Shown: positions 12,470 to 23,954, numbered from the stretch's first letter. The stretch: 64,000 nt of DNA from Sambucus nigra (GCA_949130495.1 OX422213.1:207407160-207471159), one strand, 5' to 3'. Numbers and translations are program-made. The notes: generated from the letters alone by a model not told the origin.

Positions 12470-12472
12470 AAT

Positions 12473-12484
12473 TGGTATCAGAGC
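12473..12484 (+). other. Primer binding site of the TR-GAG element
   Basis: TGGTATCAGAGC, complementary to initiator Met tRNA, lies three bases after the 5' LTR. Confidence 0.9.
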
Positions 12485-12556
12485 AGGTGTCGCTCCAACA
12501 TTAGTGTTAGGTGTATCGGTGTATTTTTTTTTTAATCAAATCGTACGCTACAATCA

Positions 12557-14571
12557 ATGGCTTCCAAAAAATCCAAGCAACACCATGAAGAAATTCAAGA
12601 GTTGAGGCACAAAATGCATCAACAAGCCCTAGACTTCAACAAGAGGTTTGACGCGCTTCTTCAACTCCTCTCTACGAAACAACCTTCCACTACCACGGAA
12701 AATACCCCACGTAGGCGGGGAAAGGAGGTGGCCCTAAAAACCCCTGCCCAAACCCCCATGCCTTACCCTACCCTCTGCCCCGGCCCAAAAAAAAACTAGC
12801 CGCCGGCCCAAAAAACCCTAGCCGGTATCCTACCCTCTGCCCCGGCCCAAAAAAAAACTAGCCGCGATCCTACCGTCGGCCCAAAAACCTAGCCGCCCAT
12901 GTGAAAAAAGACCACCCCAGTCAATGTCGTGGGCAGTCCGACCCGGGGAAGCCTCCTGGAGCCCTCCAAGGGCCTGCCGACCACACCGCAACCCACCCCC
13001 TAGCCCCTCGTCCCGCTTCTGACTGAACCCCTGGCCACCGGACGCCGGGAACCAACCCAAACAAACCAGTGGCCAACCAAACCCTAACCGACCCGTGTTT
13101 AACCCCAACCCAACCCAAAAAATGACCCTTCCCACCCGCCACGCACCGGACCCTCCCTCTACTCATACCCCGACATGAACCCGAACCTAGAAAACCTCTT
13201 GCCCTACCCCTATCCCGACCCGACCACTTACTCTTGCCCACCCACGCTATTCCAGTCCCCTGCCCTCGTCAACCCACTCATCGGGCCACCTGAGTCATTT
13301 ACCCACCCCATCTTTGCCCCAACCCCTCGACCAAATGCATATCCCAACCCCACGGTTTTTTCGACCATCTCGGGGTCCTCAACCACCATTTTGGGAATCA
13401 TGACCACCCATTTCCTCCACATTCACACCATACGCCCTCTCCCTTCATTCCAATTCCTCTAGTGGATACCTCCTCCCCCACCCGATCCTCACCTCTTCGC
13501 ACCTCTACGGGACCGGCACTACTTTTATTGTGGTGAGCGTGACCATTTAATTGGCGCATGCCCCTATTATCTCCGCGGTCCCCCAGCACCTCCTGTGGTT
13601 CAGCACGCTCATCCTCCTCATCCACCACCTCAACAGATACTGCCACCTCCTGCTGACTATGTTGCACCTGTGTCGGGTGACGTGATGAGCCTTGATGCTC
13701 ATCAGGATGGACGCCCGCTTTCTATGGCGCTTCGATTGCTTTCCCAGAGTCTCCATGGGGATATACGCATTGACGTTCCCATGTTTGACAAGCGATTCTC
13801 CCCTGATGCCATAATTGACTGGTTGGCTTCGATGGAGACAGTTTTTTATTACAAGCGGGTTCAAGGCCGCTCTTGTGTTCTCTTTGTGGCCATCAAATTT
13901 CAGGGATTTGCCCCGGTTTGGTGGAACGATCTCTGCTATCATTGAATCGCTGCGGGACTGCCACCTATTCAGATATGGCCTGAGCTGAAGGTCGCTCTAC
14001 AAGCTTCATTCATACCACCGACCTATGAGCGCGAACTTTTTGCTCGCATCCAGTCCCTCAAACTGGACACATCTACAGTGGTGGAGTATACGGAACAGTT
14101 CCAGCTTCTTTGCACCCGGGCTCGCCTCCCTGAGATGGAGGATCAGCGGATCAGCCACTATATTTTGGGACTGCAGCCGTATATTCAACATGATCTCGGT
14201 TTGAGGGAGATACCGACCTTTCTGAAGGCGGTCGAATATGCGACCAAGGTTGAGGCCTACCACACAGCACCTGCAGCTCTTTTGACCTCACGAGCTCCAC
14301 CTACACCGGTTTCTACCCCAGTTCTTCATCTGGTGGCAGCTTCAGTCTCTTCTACCCCTACTTCCGCTACGCCACCTATGGGTCCTCCTGCGTTCCGGTG
14401 TTACAATTGTAGCAATGTTGATCACCGAGCTTCTGAGTACTCTCTCCCGCGATGCCGTGCCCTCTTAGCGATGGAGCATCTTCCTAAGTATCTGGATGCG
14501 TCTGAAGAACTTCCCCCGCATACCTTGATTACAATTCTGGAGGGTGACTCAGTAGGTTTTCCCCTTTGAGT
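12557..14571 (+). pseudogene. gag-only polyprotein of the TR-GAG element
   Basis: One continuous plus frame of 671 codons, interrupted by a handful of stops, runs from ATG 12557 (MASKKSKQHHEEIQ) to TGA 14569-14571. Order: an N-terminal coiled-coil-like segment (first 50 residues); a long proline-rich linker with a roughly 60-bp internal duplication (copies near 12770 and 12832); a zinc-knuckle-like HYFYCGERDHLIGAC at about 13528-13572; a gypsy-type capsid domain at 13760-14260 (MFDKRFSPDAIIDWL, APVWWND, EYTEQFQLLCTRARLPE); and a second degenerate knuckle CYNCSNVDHRASEY near 14400-14440. There is no protease, RT or integrase before the polypurine tract. The element therefore fits the non-autonomous TR-GAG class, which supplies Gag but borrows enzymes. 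Stops at 12797, around 12888, 13460 and 13943 show it is no longer functional. The CT/GC-rich coding sequence differs from its AT-rich surroundings. Confidence 0.75.
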
Positions 14572-14590
14572 TGAAGGACGAACTCTTTTC

Positions 14591-14603
14591 AAGGGGGGGA
14601 GAA
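14591..14603 (+). other. Polypurine tract of the TR-GAG element
   Basis: AAGGGGGGGAGAA directly precedes the 3' LTR and is the expected plus-strand primer. Confidence 0.85.
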
Positions 14604-14914
14604 TGATGTGGATCAAGGGCATTTTTGTCATTTGGGGCTTCTTAGTATTTTTATTTTCTTTTTGCTATTTTTCTTTTTTTGGGGGGTATTGCATCTCCTT
14701 TTGCTTTAGTACTTAGAGGTGAGGGTAGCAAAGGCTCTTAGGAGTATACTTGTAATTAGGTCTATAGCTTAGAGCCTAAGATACCATTCCCATTTAAATA
14801 CCCCATGTAAGCCTCATTTGAATGGGAACTTGAATTTTGAATAGAAAAGAGTATTTTTCTCTCTAAAAGTGTGTTAGATATTTGTAGGAGTGTTTTGACG
14901 TGTAGTTTACGTCA
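14604..14914 (+). repeat. 3' LTR of the TR-GAG element (311 bp)
   Basis: Aligns along its whole length to the LTR at 12155-12469 with scattered substitutions and small indels. The flanks AAATA (12150-12154) and AAACA (14915-14919) form a 5-bp target duplication with one mismatch. Removing the element restores the copia integrase frame. Confidence 0.85.
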
Positions 14915-15756
14915 AAACATGTATTCAATCTTTTTGTGATAAGCATGGAATCATTCAGCAAACCACTTGCTCAAATACCTCTCAGTAAAATGGTGTTGCT
15001 GAAAGAAAGCATCGACACTTGTTAGACATTGCCTGTGCCTAGTTATTTTCCATGCATGTTCTTAAGCCAATAATGCTGATAGTATTCATCTTATAAACTG
15101 TGCCATCGTCTATTATTTTCCATGGCTCTGTTGAACGTCTCAAAACCCTCTTATTGCCAAAGAAGTGAATTACATGGAGATCTTTCCTCCTGTTGCATGC
15201 CTTAATTCAGTTAGAGTTATCTGGTTATCCTCTATATCAGCTCAACATTAAAAATGCTTCCTTACATGGGGATAGGAGGTATATATGGAGCAGCCCTCTG
15301 GATACGTAGTTATCTGGGAAGGAGAACGTAGTTTGTTGATTGAAGAAAGCATTATCTGGGCTATAACAACTGCCAGGGCTTGGTTTAATTAGTTCAATAG
15401 ATTGAAGAAAGCGTTATATGGCACACACAGCTTCAGAGATGTTATGGGTTTAGTCCTTGCTTCATTAGATGGATGTTGATGGTTCAGCTTCAATGGCAAT
15501 GCATTGTGGTAATAAGGTCATTATGTTTATTGTTAAAATATATTGTTTAATGAGCGTACAAAGCACATTGAAGTGGATTGTCCCTTTATTCGGGATATGA
15601 ACATGAGGAAGCAGATTGTTACCCTAAACCCTAAACCCTATTGAAGAGCAATTGAGAGATCTTATTAAATCTCTTAGTCGTAGTCAGTTTCATATGTTAT
15701 GCTTCATGTTGGGCTGCTGGACATGTTTGATGTGTATGCTTCAGCTTGAGGGGGAG
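14915..15756 (+). pseudogene. Ty1/copia pol remnant, right part (integrase to RNase H)
   Basis: Continuation of the copia pol split at 12154. It opens with TCIQSFCDKHGI (about 14919-14955), then CSNTSQ and NGVAERKHRHLLDIA, which hold the third acidic residue of the integrase core. RT text QLNIKNASLHGD is at about 15240-15275. Near the end, QLRDLIKSLSRSQFHML (about 15650-15700) corresponds to the RNase H C-terminus. GAGGGGGAGG at about 15748 is the polypurine tract. Stops and deletions are frequent, and much of RT is missing. Confidence 0.75.
15622..15643. repeat. Short telomere-type repeat (CCCTAAA)n inside the copia remnant
   Basis: Three near-perfect units of the plant telomere motif, ACCCTAAACCCTAAACCC, sit where the RNase H text expects QIVTP followed directly by the EEQL segment. 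Confidence 0.7.
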
Positions 15757-15925
15757 GTATTATTGTATTTTCCATCTCAGGGCACCACAACACAAATTTA
15801 TATATTAAAGGAGAGTAGCAGTCGTGAGACATATGAACTGTAACTGTCTCTCTCTCGGCTTCCCCAACCTCTCCCTCTCTCCTCTTCCATTTTTCTTCTT
15901 CTCTTATCTTAACTTATACAATTAC
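15757..15925 (+). repeat. 3' LTR of the copia remnant (short)
   Basis: Follows the polypurine tract. It contains TATATATTAAAGGAGAG and a C/T-rich tail, and shares motif order with 6707-6855. The outer border (near ATTACCA) is approximate. Confidence 0.4.
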
Positions 15926-15929
15926 CATA

Positions 15930-17600
15930 GGGAATTAAATGAAACATTTGACTCCAGAAAATGTGGATAAGTACGTAATTTTGACAAACTTCCTTGTTTT
16001 CCCCCATATATACCTCTGAGCAAAAGAAATGTCATCCCCAAATCTCCATTTTATCACATTACGCAGGAGGGCACATAAAATGGGGAACAATTGGATAGCA
16101 ACATATGAACTTATCTGTTACTGATTTTGACAATGTCAATAGCCTCCAGCCGACAATATCAATAAGAAAAGAAAAAAGGGTTTTAACCATGGTCTCTGCC
16201 AAAAGTTTACCATGTTCCGTAATATTAAAAGGTAGAAAGATGATCGCTAATTCAGTTGGTGAATCATTTTCTTAATTCTAAAAAGAAACATATACGGTCA
16301 GTGAGAAGCATAAATGTGATAAAAACATATTCCTTTCGGGTAGGAATGAAACACAAAGTACTCATTTAGGGTAGGAATAAACCACAAGATTTTAGGTTTT
16401 GATTTTCTCCCCACTTTCATTAATAGAACAAGTAAATATTGACAAAGACTTTCAGAAAACAAACCCTGACTCCACTAATTGACCCACTTCTTATATATCT
16501 CAACACATAAATGAACACACGTACAAAGATATATAATCACTTCAAATCCTATGTTAACTGAACACTAAACGACCACCCCATGTTACCCCGCAATCAAGGA
16601 CTCCTCCATACATGGTTGCAGCCATGTTGCATACTAGCATAAAACGCATTCTAATTCACAGGGTAAATACTACTAGTATACCACCGTATGGTGGCTAACT
16701 TACCACAAACCTCAAAACCTATAACTTAAGAAAACACCTTGAGTGCACACTCTTATTTCGTACTCCAGATCTTACACGTCTCCAATCAATATTCAAAATC
16801 AAATCGTCTTCCCTTTCGAATTCTAACCAAAAGCACCCGCAAGTCTCAAGACTAAATTATACGTAAAATGTGCTTTTGAAAAAATGACTCCTAGATTGGT
16901 GTTTCCTGCATTAATCAAGAGATCTGTGTACTGAGCACGTTACTCCTACTGTGAAACCAACTCAAACGTTAAAAGCCATATGTCAGTTGAGTCCAAACAC
17001 TAAGCAGTTCTTTCAAAGTCAACTGGAGTAGAAAAATAAAAGGAAAGAAAATTTTGTAGAAAACAAAATAATTCATAAAAAGCCAATAATGTTGTAAACA
17101 AAAAGAATAATTTATGAAAAAAGAAAATGTAAAGAAAACAACGAATAATTCTGAAAAAGCAATAATTAAGAATCACAAAATGTTATATTAGAAATCTTAG
17201 GTTGCATGTACTTCATGGGGAAAATGGATGCAATCACAAACCAAGAAAAAATATAGAATTTGGAAAATTTTCCAGAAGAATGAAACATTTTGAAAAGTTA
17301 GCCCATATTAATCAAAGGAAAAGTAACATCAAATGTGATTTTGTTCCATAGAACTCCTTATTTTTCAACGTAAAAATCGACATAGCAGACATTCAGTTTA
17401 ATTGACCAAATGTCACTTCTACCAGAAAGGATAAGTTACCCGAAAGAATTCAAGTAGATTAGATTCCAAAAGAAACGATAACCGGGAGAGATGAAATAAA
17501 AACCGAAATCTAGAACATCATACAGCGCTTAAAGTGCAAATGTTCCATTTTACATATACAAATCCTACTAATTCTTCCTTGGTCTTGATGAGATACACTA
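15930..17600. other. AT-rich stretch without recognisable genes
   Basis: No frames, repeats or splice-flanked segments I can support on either strand; it would be intron if the SYP81 model is right. Confidence 0.4.
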
Positions 17601-17730
17601 CTCCATACAGTTAGCAGATATCCAACTCAATAAAATTAATGAAACACAAATCAAACACAGAAAGGAACAGGAGGTGTGGAGGTGTTGAGATCAGGTTTAA
17701 AAATTCAAAATGTGAGGCGATAAAGTTTAC

Positions 17731-17935
17731 CTTTATGTGACTGAATGGAATGTGGCAGCGGCGGGAGAAGCGGAGGAAGAAAGACGTAGTTTGCACTCTT
17801 CAATCTTCTTCCCCTCAAGAATCTATTAAGTTAATCACACGAACTAGTGGCTAAGGAGCAGATTCATACATCAAGTTTGAAGAAGGTGAAAAGGGTGAGA
17901 ATCAGAGAGAGAGAAACTAATTTTGTTGTTGGCTT
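17731..17935 (-). other. Putative 5'-UTR exon of the SYP81-like gene
   Basis: The minus strand shows a typical plant leader: a CT-rich start (TTTCTCTCTCTCTGATTCTC) and a more GC-rich body. It ends in a strong donor, CACATAAAG/GTAAAC, with GT at 17730-17729. A six-codon upstream ORF (MYESAP) lies at about 17860 and could affect translation. No long coding frame follows the donor. The exon is the only good start-of-gene signal on this strand upstream of the SYP81 coding exon, which itself has an acceptor two bases before its ATG, so the two are proposed to splice together. The leader could instead belong to another transcript or be non-coding. Confidence 0.45.
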
Positions 17936-17958
17936 TCAAAATAGTTTAATGAAGGGTG

Positions 17959-17965
17959 TTTTATA
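17959..17965 (-). promoter_or_regulatory. TATA box upstream of the leader exon
   Basis: TATAAAA on the minus strand (plus strand TTTTATA), about 30 bases before the proposed transcript start near 17935. Spacing and context (CTAGTATAAAACACCC) are those of a plant core promoter. Confidence 0.5.
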
Positions 17966-17969
17966 CTAG

Positions 17970-18511
17970 TATGCCGACGGTGGGAACTGACCGTACACTG
18001 CAAAACCTACAAAAACATTCAATAAAGAATAGAATAAGATTATTTAATTGTGTACATTGAAACAACAATAATGCTTTGTAGGTTGAACATGCACATCCCA
18101 ACAAATCAATCATGAATATAATACCTAAGATGTTCTAAGATAGTGTGAGAATTCTAGATTCCAGTCAGAGAAAGTTTTTAGCTTGCCATGCGTTCAAACA
18201 TTTCAGTCAAACAAAGTATGAGTCTTCATTTCAAGCTCAAGATCTAGGGTTATAACATCATAAGTAAACATATTCAAAACAGTTAATAAGAAAAACTGTT
18301 TGTTTATTATTGCTTGTTATTTATAATCTACTAAAAAGAATCAAATGCAATGACTAACTAAAATCCCACTAAAACAAAGAAACTCAAGCTCTTATTCCTT
18401 TGGAAAAAAAATGTGCCTTTCATATGTAAAGTCTAGTACGAATCAACCTCGTGTGAAGTTACTTTGTACAATTTCTTACACTTACATTTGATTAATCTAG
18501 AAATGACATCG
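17970..18511. other. Upstream region of the putative promoter
   Basis: AT-rich sequence, no genes or clear repeats seen. It would hold the proximal promoter of the minus-strand transcript before the LTR element begins. Confidence 0.35.
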
Positions 18512-18831
18512 TGATGTGAACCGCAGAGGAATAATAAAAAAACACAATTTAGGCTTTACCTCTCAACCCTCAATTTAATTCATCATATCAATAATCTTAA
18601 TACAATGGGAGGCCAAGGGCCTTATTTATAATAAAACTTAGACTTAAGTAGCAAGGCTCCAAATTAAAAAGGAAACTAAATAACCTAATTAAAATAGGTA
18701 ACTAATACCTAATAATTATCAAAAAAAAATATCAAATTTATAATAAGATAAATACCTAGTATTTATCAAATAATAATAATATTAATAATACGATATAATA
18801 TATAATACATTTATTTTTCCAATTCACGACA
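18512..18831 (-). repeat. LTR (3' copy) of a small non-coding LTR element
   Basis: A 320-bp segment starting TGATGTGAA and ending CACGACA on the plus strand, repeated at 19890-20207. On the minus strand it begins TGTCGTGAATTGG. It is preceded there by a GAAGAAGGGGAGAA polypurine tract (plus-strand TTCTCCCCTTCTTC, 18832-18845), which fixes the orientation. A TATA-like TTATAAATAAGG lies on the minus strand near 18630. Confidence 0.75.
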
Positions 18832-19889
18832 TTCTCCCCTTCTTCGAAAAGCTCGTCCCGAGCGCTAAAGCTTTTAATGTTGAAGATGTCAAACAAGTAG
18901 TGCCCTCCTCTTCTTCAAAAAGCTTTACCACAAACTATAGCAGCGATTTGTAAAATCTCGTGCCACACACATAAATACTTAGAATATTTTGCATATTTTT
19001 TCATTTTTATTGGGGGTGAAAAAAGAATTTTTTTGAAGATTTTGGGGACCAAATAAAATAATTTTTAGCATTTTAAAAATTAGAGGCTGCTCAAATTTTT
19101 CCACACCCAAAAAATCATATTTCGGACAATTAATCTCCAACCCAAATGGTTTGTCTTTTAAAAATGGGCCAAAGTCAAATGAAGACCACTTGGACAGCCC
19201 AAACTCCTCAAAAGCCTTATGTCCCATCTCATCACAAGAAACCCTAGCTGTCACTTTCTCATTATAACCCCTAGCAACCTCTCCTCCCTACTCAGCTACT
19301 TTGACACTTTGTGGACCTACCGGAGCCACCTTTGCCCACCTCCGACGAAGTCGTCGCAGCGGATCTAGAGTTTTCGGCCGTGGGAATCTAGGCGGGAAAT
19401 TGGGTGGGAATCTAGGTAGGAAATTGGGTTATGGTGGGGTTTAGCTGGTTGTTACGGGGGCTTGGGTTTGGGTAGGGGTGGCAATTCGTATATTTAGGTC
19501 GTATTTCGGCCCAGCACGACACGACAAGGATTTTCTAGACACGACACGAATTCGTGTTTTTTTTATTTGACACGAACATGACCCAAATAAAAACGACATA
19601 ACACGACACGATAAACGCGATTTCTTAAAATTTCACGCTAAATTAAACATAAATAGACACGATAACCTATATAAAAACACGATTAACACGGCAAGACACG
19701 ATAACACGACTGACACGACTCATAATTTTGACACGAACACGATACGACTTGATGTCAAAAAACACGACACGAACACGAAATATCGTGTTAATTTCGGGTC
19801 AATTTAGTGTCGTTCCGTGCCGTGTGCTTTCGTGTCATTTCTAAAATTGTCACCCCTAGGTTTAAAGGCCACCCACCAAAGTACCACTT
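18832..19889 (-). mobile_element. Interior of a short non-autonomous LTR element (LARD/TRIM-like)
   Basis: About 1.06 kb between the two LTRs. It has the polypurine tract at one side and a TGGTACTTTGG sequence next to the 5' LTR. That sequence shares only TGGTA with the usual Met primer site, so the primer is uncertain. A 91-codon minus frame (18979-19254) shows no known domain and no gag or pol motif. A MITE-like insertion occupies 19475-19856. The element could move only with enzymes from elsewhere. Confidence 0.6.
19475..19856. mobile_element. MITE-like element with GGGGTGGCAATT termini
   Basis: Starts GGGGTGGCAATTCG and ends AATTGTCACCCC, flanked by TA on both sides. The interior is packed with CACGACACG / CGTGTCGTG words, making it strongly self-complementary. 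A second, more diverged copy in the opposite direction is at 43158-43510. It carries no gene. Confidence 0.6.
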
Positions 19890-20207
19890 TGATGTGAAAC
19901 GAAACGAAATAATAAAAGCGCACAATTTAGGCTTTGCCTTTCAACCCTCAATTTAATTCATCATATCAATAATCTAAATACAATGGGAGGTCAAGGGTCT
20001 TATTTATAATAAAGCCTAGACTTGGGGAGCAAGACCCCTAATTAAAAAGGAAACTAAATAACCTAATTAAAATAGGTAACTAATACCTAATAATTAAAAA
20101 CAATATATAATTAATAATAAGATAAATACCTAGTATTTATCAAATACTAATAATATTAATAATATGATATAATATATAATATATTTATTTTCCCCATTCA
20201 CGCAACA
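19890..20207 (-). repeat. LTR (5' copy) of the small non-coding LTR element
   Basis: Aligns to 18512-18831 over its full length with scattered differences. The outer end is CACGCAACA. Flanking target duplication is uncertain: CATCG precedes 18512, while CATTG overlaps the outer terminus at 20206-20210. Confidence 0.75.
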
Positions 20208-22049
20208 TTGTTATGCAAAACGACCTGAATGCTCGACTGAGCTCATTTTAACCTTTACCATAAAAGTTTAACTGCTATAATAATAAATTAAAAAAAAAGC
20301 TGGTTGGCATTTAAAAAAAAAAAACAATACAACTAACTTGGGATAAAGGAAGGAAATATACCACTAGCGTGGCTGGTCATAATAAAAATCACCATTTACC
20401 TCAAATATAAATGGGACATATACTAAATAGTTCATCGGACATTTTTTAATACCCATTTAGTCTAAACTTTTTTATTTTGCCTCAAAAAGTCCTTTGCCAC
20501 ATATTTTGGAGAGGGAGTGCCGCTGGCGCGGACCTCTAAAAATAAGAGGATATTGAGTGCTTGAGGGACTAAATTGGTTAAACTAAAAATATGTGTCCTT
20601 TTTAAAAAATATATATTTATAGTAGGAACTATTTAATAATTGACCCAATATAAATCAGCAATATAATTTTACATTTACCATAAATTTCCTAAAAAAAATC
20701 ACAACTCAAATTAAATCTTAAAATTTGCAACAGGGTTTTAAGCTCTAGGTAAATGATATTAGAAAACCAATTATTCATTTGAGCAAACTAATATTTATAA
20801 CCCAATTTTTAGGGTGATTTTATTTAAACCCATCTATTCTTTTTATAGCCCCCATTGTTATCAAACCCACATTAATAGGCTTAAACCTTACTAACTCACC
20901 CCCACTAGATGGTGTTTATAGAGGAAAAGAGGGATTTTCTAATGACGACCATTCTGACAAACCTTTAGGTGAGAAGACGACTCTGCCAAAGAAGACTTTA
21001 CATAATATCTATTTCAACTGAGTACTTTTTTTCCAACAAAACCAATTCATATTCAATTTTTTTCAATAACTGTGAAACAACTCCGTTTGCAAAATTAAAA
21101 GCGTGTTTACCCAAAAACCTCTAAAAACAACATAATCTGGTTTTAAATTCATAGATGTTCCATGTATGACCTTCACACTTGATGCAGATCGACGCCAACA
21201 AAACCGTGGCGGCATTGGAGGAGGATGACTTGACAAGCTCGACTGGGATGTCGCTGATCTTGATCAAACCGCGGCCTCGTTTACAGTGGGTTACAGCCAC
21301 GATGACTGCTTTCTTGCTGGCAAAATATTAGACATACTGGGGTCGCCATGGTTAGTAAGGGTTGGGTTTAGAGCCCGTTTGTATAAATTATTTGAGTCGG
21401 GGCGTTATTTGGGATACCAAAATCTTTTTAAAACTCTTATAACTTAAAAACGGGGTATGTAAAAAGATATTGAGGACGCGTATAAAACCCAATTTTTATT
21501 TTTCATGTCGCCATGGTGTTAGTAAATGCGCAATCTAATTACAACAATGAAAACCTAAAACAGGACTAGAAAGGATCCATATAAGCAGGATTCACCACCA
21601 CTGAACTCAAAAAACATAAGATGCCAAACCAAAAAATATGAAATAATCTAAAATGTGAAAGTGTCCAACACCCCAAAACTAAACCTTGCAATCCTTGGAT
21701 GTATAAAATTCAAGATCCGGAAAAGAACGCTATTCGGTTTCAGGCGGAATGTTGATGAATATCAATCAAAATCGGGTAATGAATATATAAATACATAATT
21801 CGATATCAAAACAACAAAGCTCTTTTAGAGTAAGATGACGTAAGAGCTCACGAAACATCTACCTTCACGAAGTCGTAGATAACTGTGTGAATAAAGATCA
21901 TTTAGAATTTGATCCCTTAAATAAACACCAATCGCGAGCAAAGGCTCCGTCGTGACGTTAATGGTTGTGTGCAGCGGGCGTCACTGGGAACAGAGGAAGA
22001 GGGGGAGAGAGGTTGCGTGAGATTTGGGCAAATGGAAAGTTGGCAAATG
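20208..22049. other. Unassigned stretch with small GC-richer islands
   Basis: No gene can be supported. One unit of the CCGCTGGCGCGG repeat occurs near 20519-20570. A 49-codon plus frame (21182-21331) and a CT/GC-rich block at 21950-22020 look gene-like in composition but match nothing I know. Confidence 0.4.
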
Positions 22050-23015
<966 letters not shown>

Positions 23016-23197
23016 GTGATAACACAGTAAATGCTATTGTTTGTAAAATTGTCATAGATATTAAACTTTATTGTATACACCAGAAAATAAAATAGTTTTA
23101 TATCTGTAACATTTTCACAAGCAATAACACTTACTGTGTTAATATATTTATGAAATAGATTTATATATATAACATTTTCACAAACAGTAACATTTAC

Positions 23198-23245
23198 AAA
23201 TGTTATATTTACTGAGTTAATATTAACTCAGTAAATATAACATTT
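23198..23245. repeat. Perfect 48-bp palindrome
   Basis: The left arm (23198-23221) is the exact reverse complement of the right arm (23222-23245), with no spacer; the centre is GTTAATATTAAC. It is made from the ACTGAGTTAATATTA words that recur on both sides in this repeat family. Confidence 0.9.
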
Positions 23246-23285
23246 TCACAAACAGTAACATTTACTGAGTTAATATTACACAATA

Positions 23286-23681
23286 TCCATATAATAAAGG
23301 AGCATGGCTTTGGCCAAAATATCTCCATTTTTTTATGCATGACATTTTCTCATTTCATGCCATGCATGAAATGTCATGCTAAAAGTTATTTTTTTTGTGT
23401 GTTATATATATACTATTATAAATACTATTATACTATTATAAATACATATATTTTTTTAAATACGTGTAAATTTAATTTTTTCCCATTTTTTAAAACTATT
23501 TTCTATTAATTTTTTAAATATTTTTTTCTTTTTTTTATTTTTCTCAAAATTTTTTTTTTTTTCTCAATTTTTTTAAACTATTTTTTATTAATTTTTTAAC
23601 TTTTTTTTTATTTTTTCTCAATTTTTTTTTTGTCACGGGGGCAAATTTATCGTCGTGCCCTCGAGCACGGGCATCCACTAG
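23286..23681 (+). mobile_element. Short non-autonomous Helitron
   Basis: The 5' end is TCCATATAATAAAGGAGCAT, preceded by A. The 3' end has a hairpin (CGTGC, loop CCTCGA, GCACG) ten bases before CTAG, followed by T. Helitrons begin with TC, end in CTRR after a GC-rich hairpin, and insert between A and T. The 396-bp interior is T-rich and carries no gene. It interrupts a second copy of the (TA)n repeat family: ATATTACACAATA on the left continues as TATATATATACGG on the right. Confidence 0.75.
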
Positions 23682-23954
23682 TATATATATATACGGTAGA
23701 TCCAAATATCTTTTTGTTTCAAAATTACCATATTTTTAAAGGTTTACGCTAGCGACATTCAATCCCCACCACTACCCACTCCAATTGTCGGAGATTCAAC
23801 GACTTTCATTAGAGCTATGATTTGAGTGAGTAGTAATGGCATAGGGTGCCGCTGGCGCGGACCTCTGAAATTAAGAGAATATTAGATAAATGGGGTTTGG
23901 ATCCACCGGAGCTCCGACTTGCAGTGAGCATGGGTGGCATTGGGTTAGGTTTAT
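23682..23954 (+). repeat. Second partial copy of the dispersed repeat family
   Basis: TATATATATACGGTAGATCC, then GTTTACGCTAGCGACATTC and GTGCCGCTGGCGCGGACC, follow the order in copy A. It ends where the Tekay LTR begins at 23955, so the chromovirus probably inserted into it. Confidence 0.65.

Larger units (their letters stand above)
6499..17730 (-). other. Proposed 11.2-kb 5'-UTR intron of the SYP81-like gene
   Basis: This span runs from the donor after the leader exon (17730, AAG/GTAAAC) to the acceptor before the coding exon (6499). It would hold the LINE remnant, TIR element, copia remnant and TR-GAG element listed below. Linking the two exons is an inference from strand, splice signals and the lack of any other candidate exon between them; a transcript is needed to confirm it. 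The stretches 6500-8530 and 15930-17600 contain AT-rich sequence without recognisable genes. Confidence 0.4.

Noticed and set aside
12830..13241. Two overlapping minus frames rich in Gly/Trp/Arg
   Set aside because: Mirror of the C-rich proline linker of the TR-GAG gag, which is the better supported coding strand.
21182..21331. 49-codon plus frame MQIDANKTVAALEEDDL...
   Set aside because: Short, alternative frames are also partly open, no homology recognised and no promoter or splice context.
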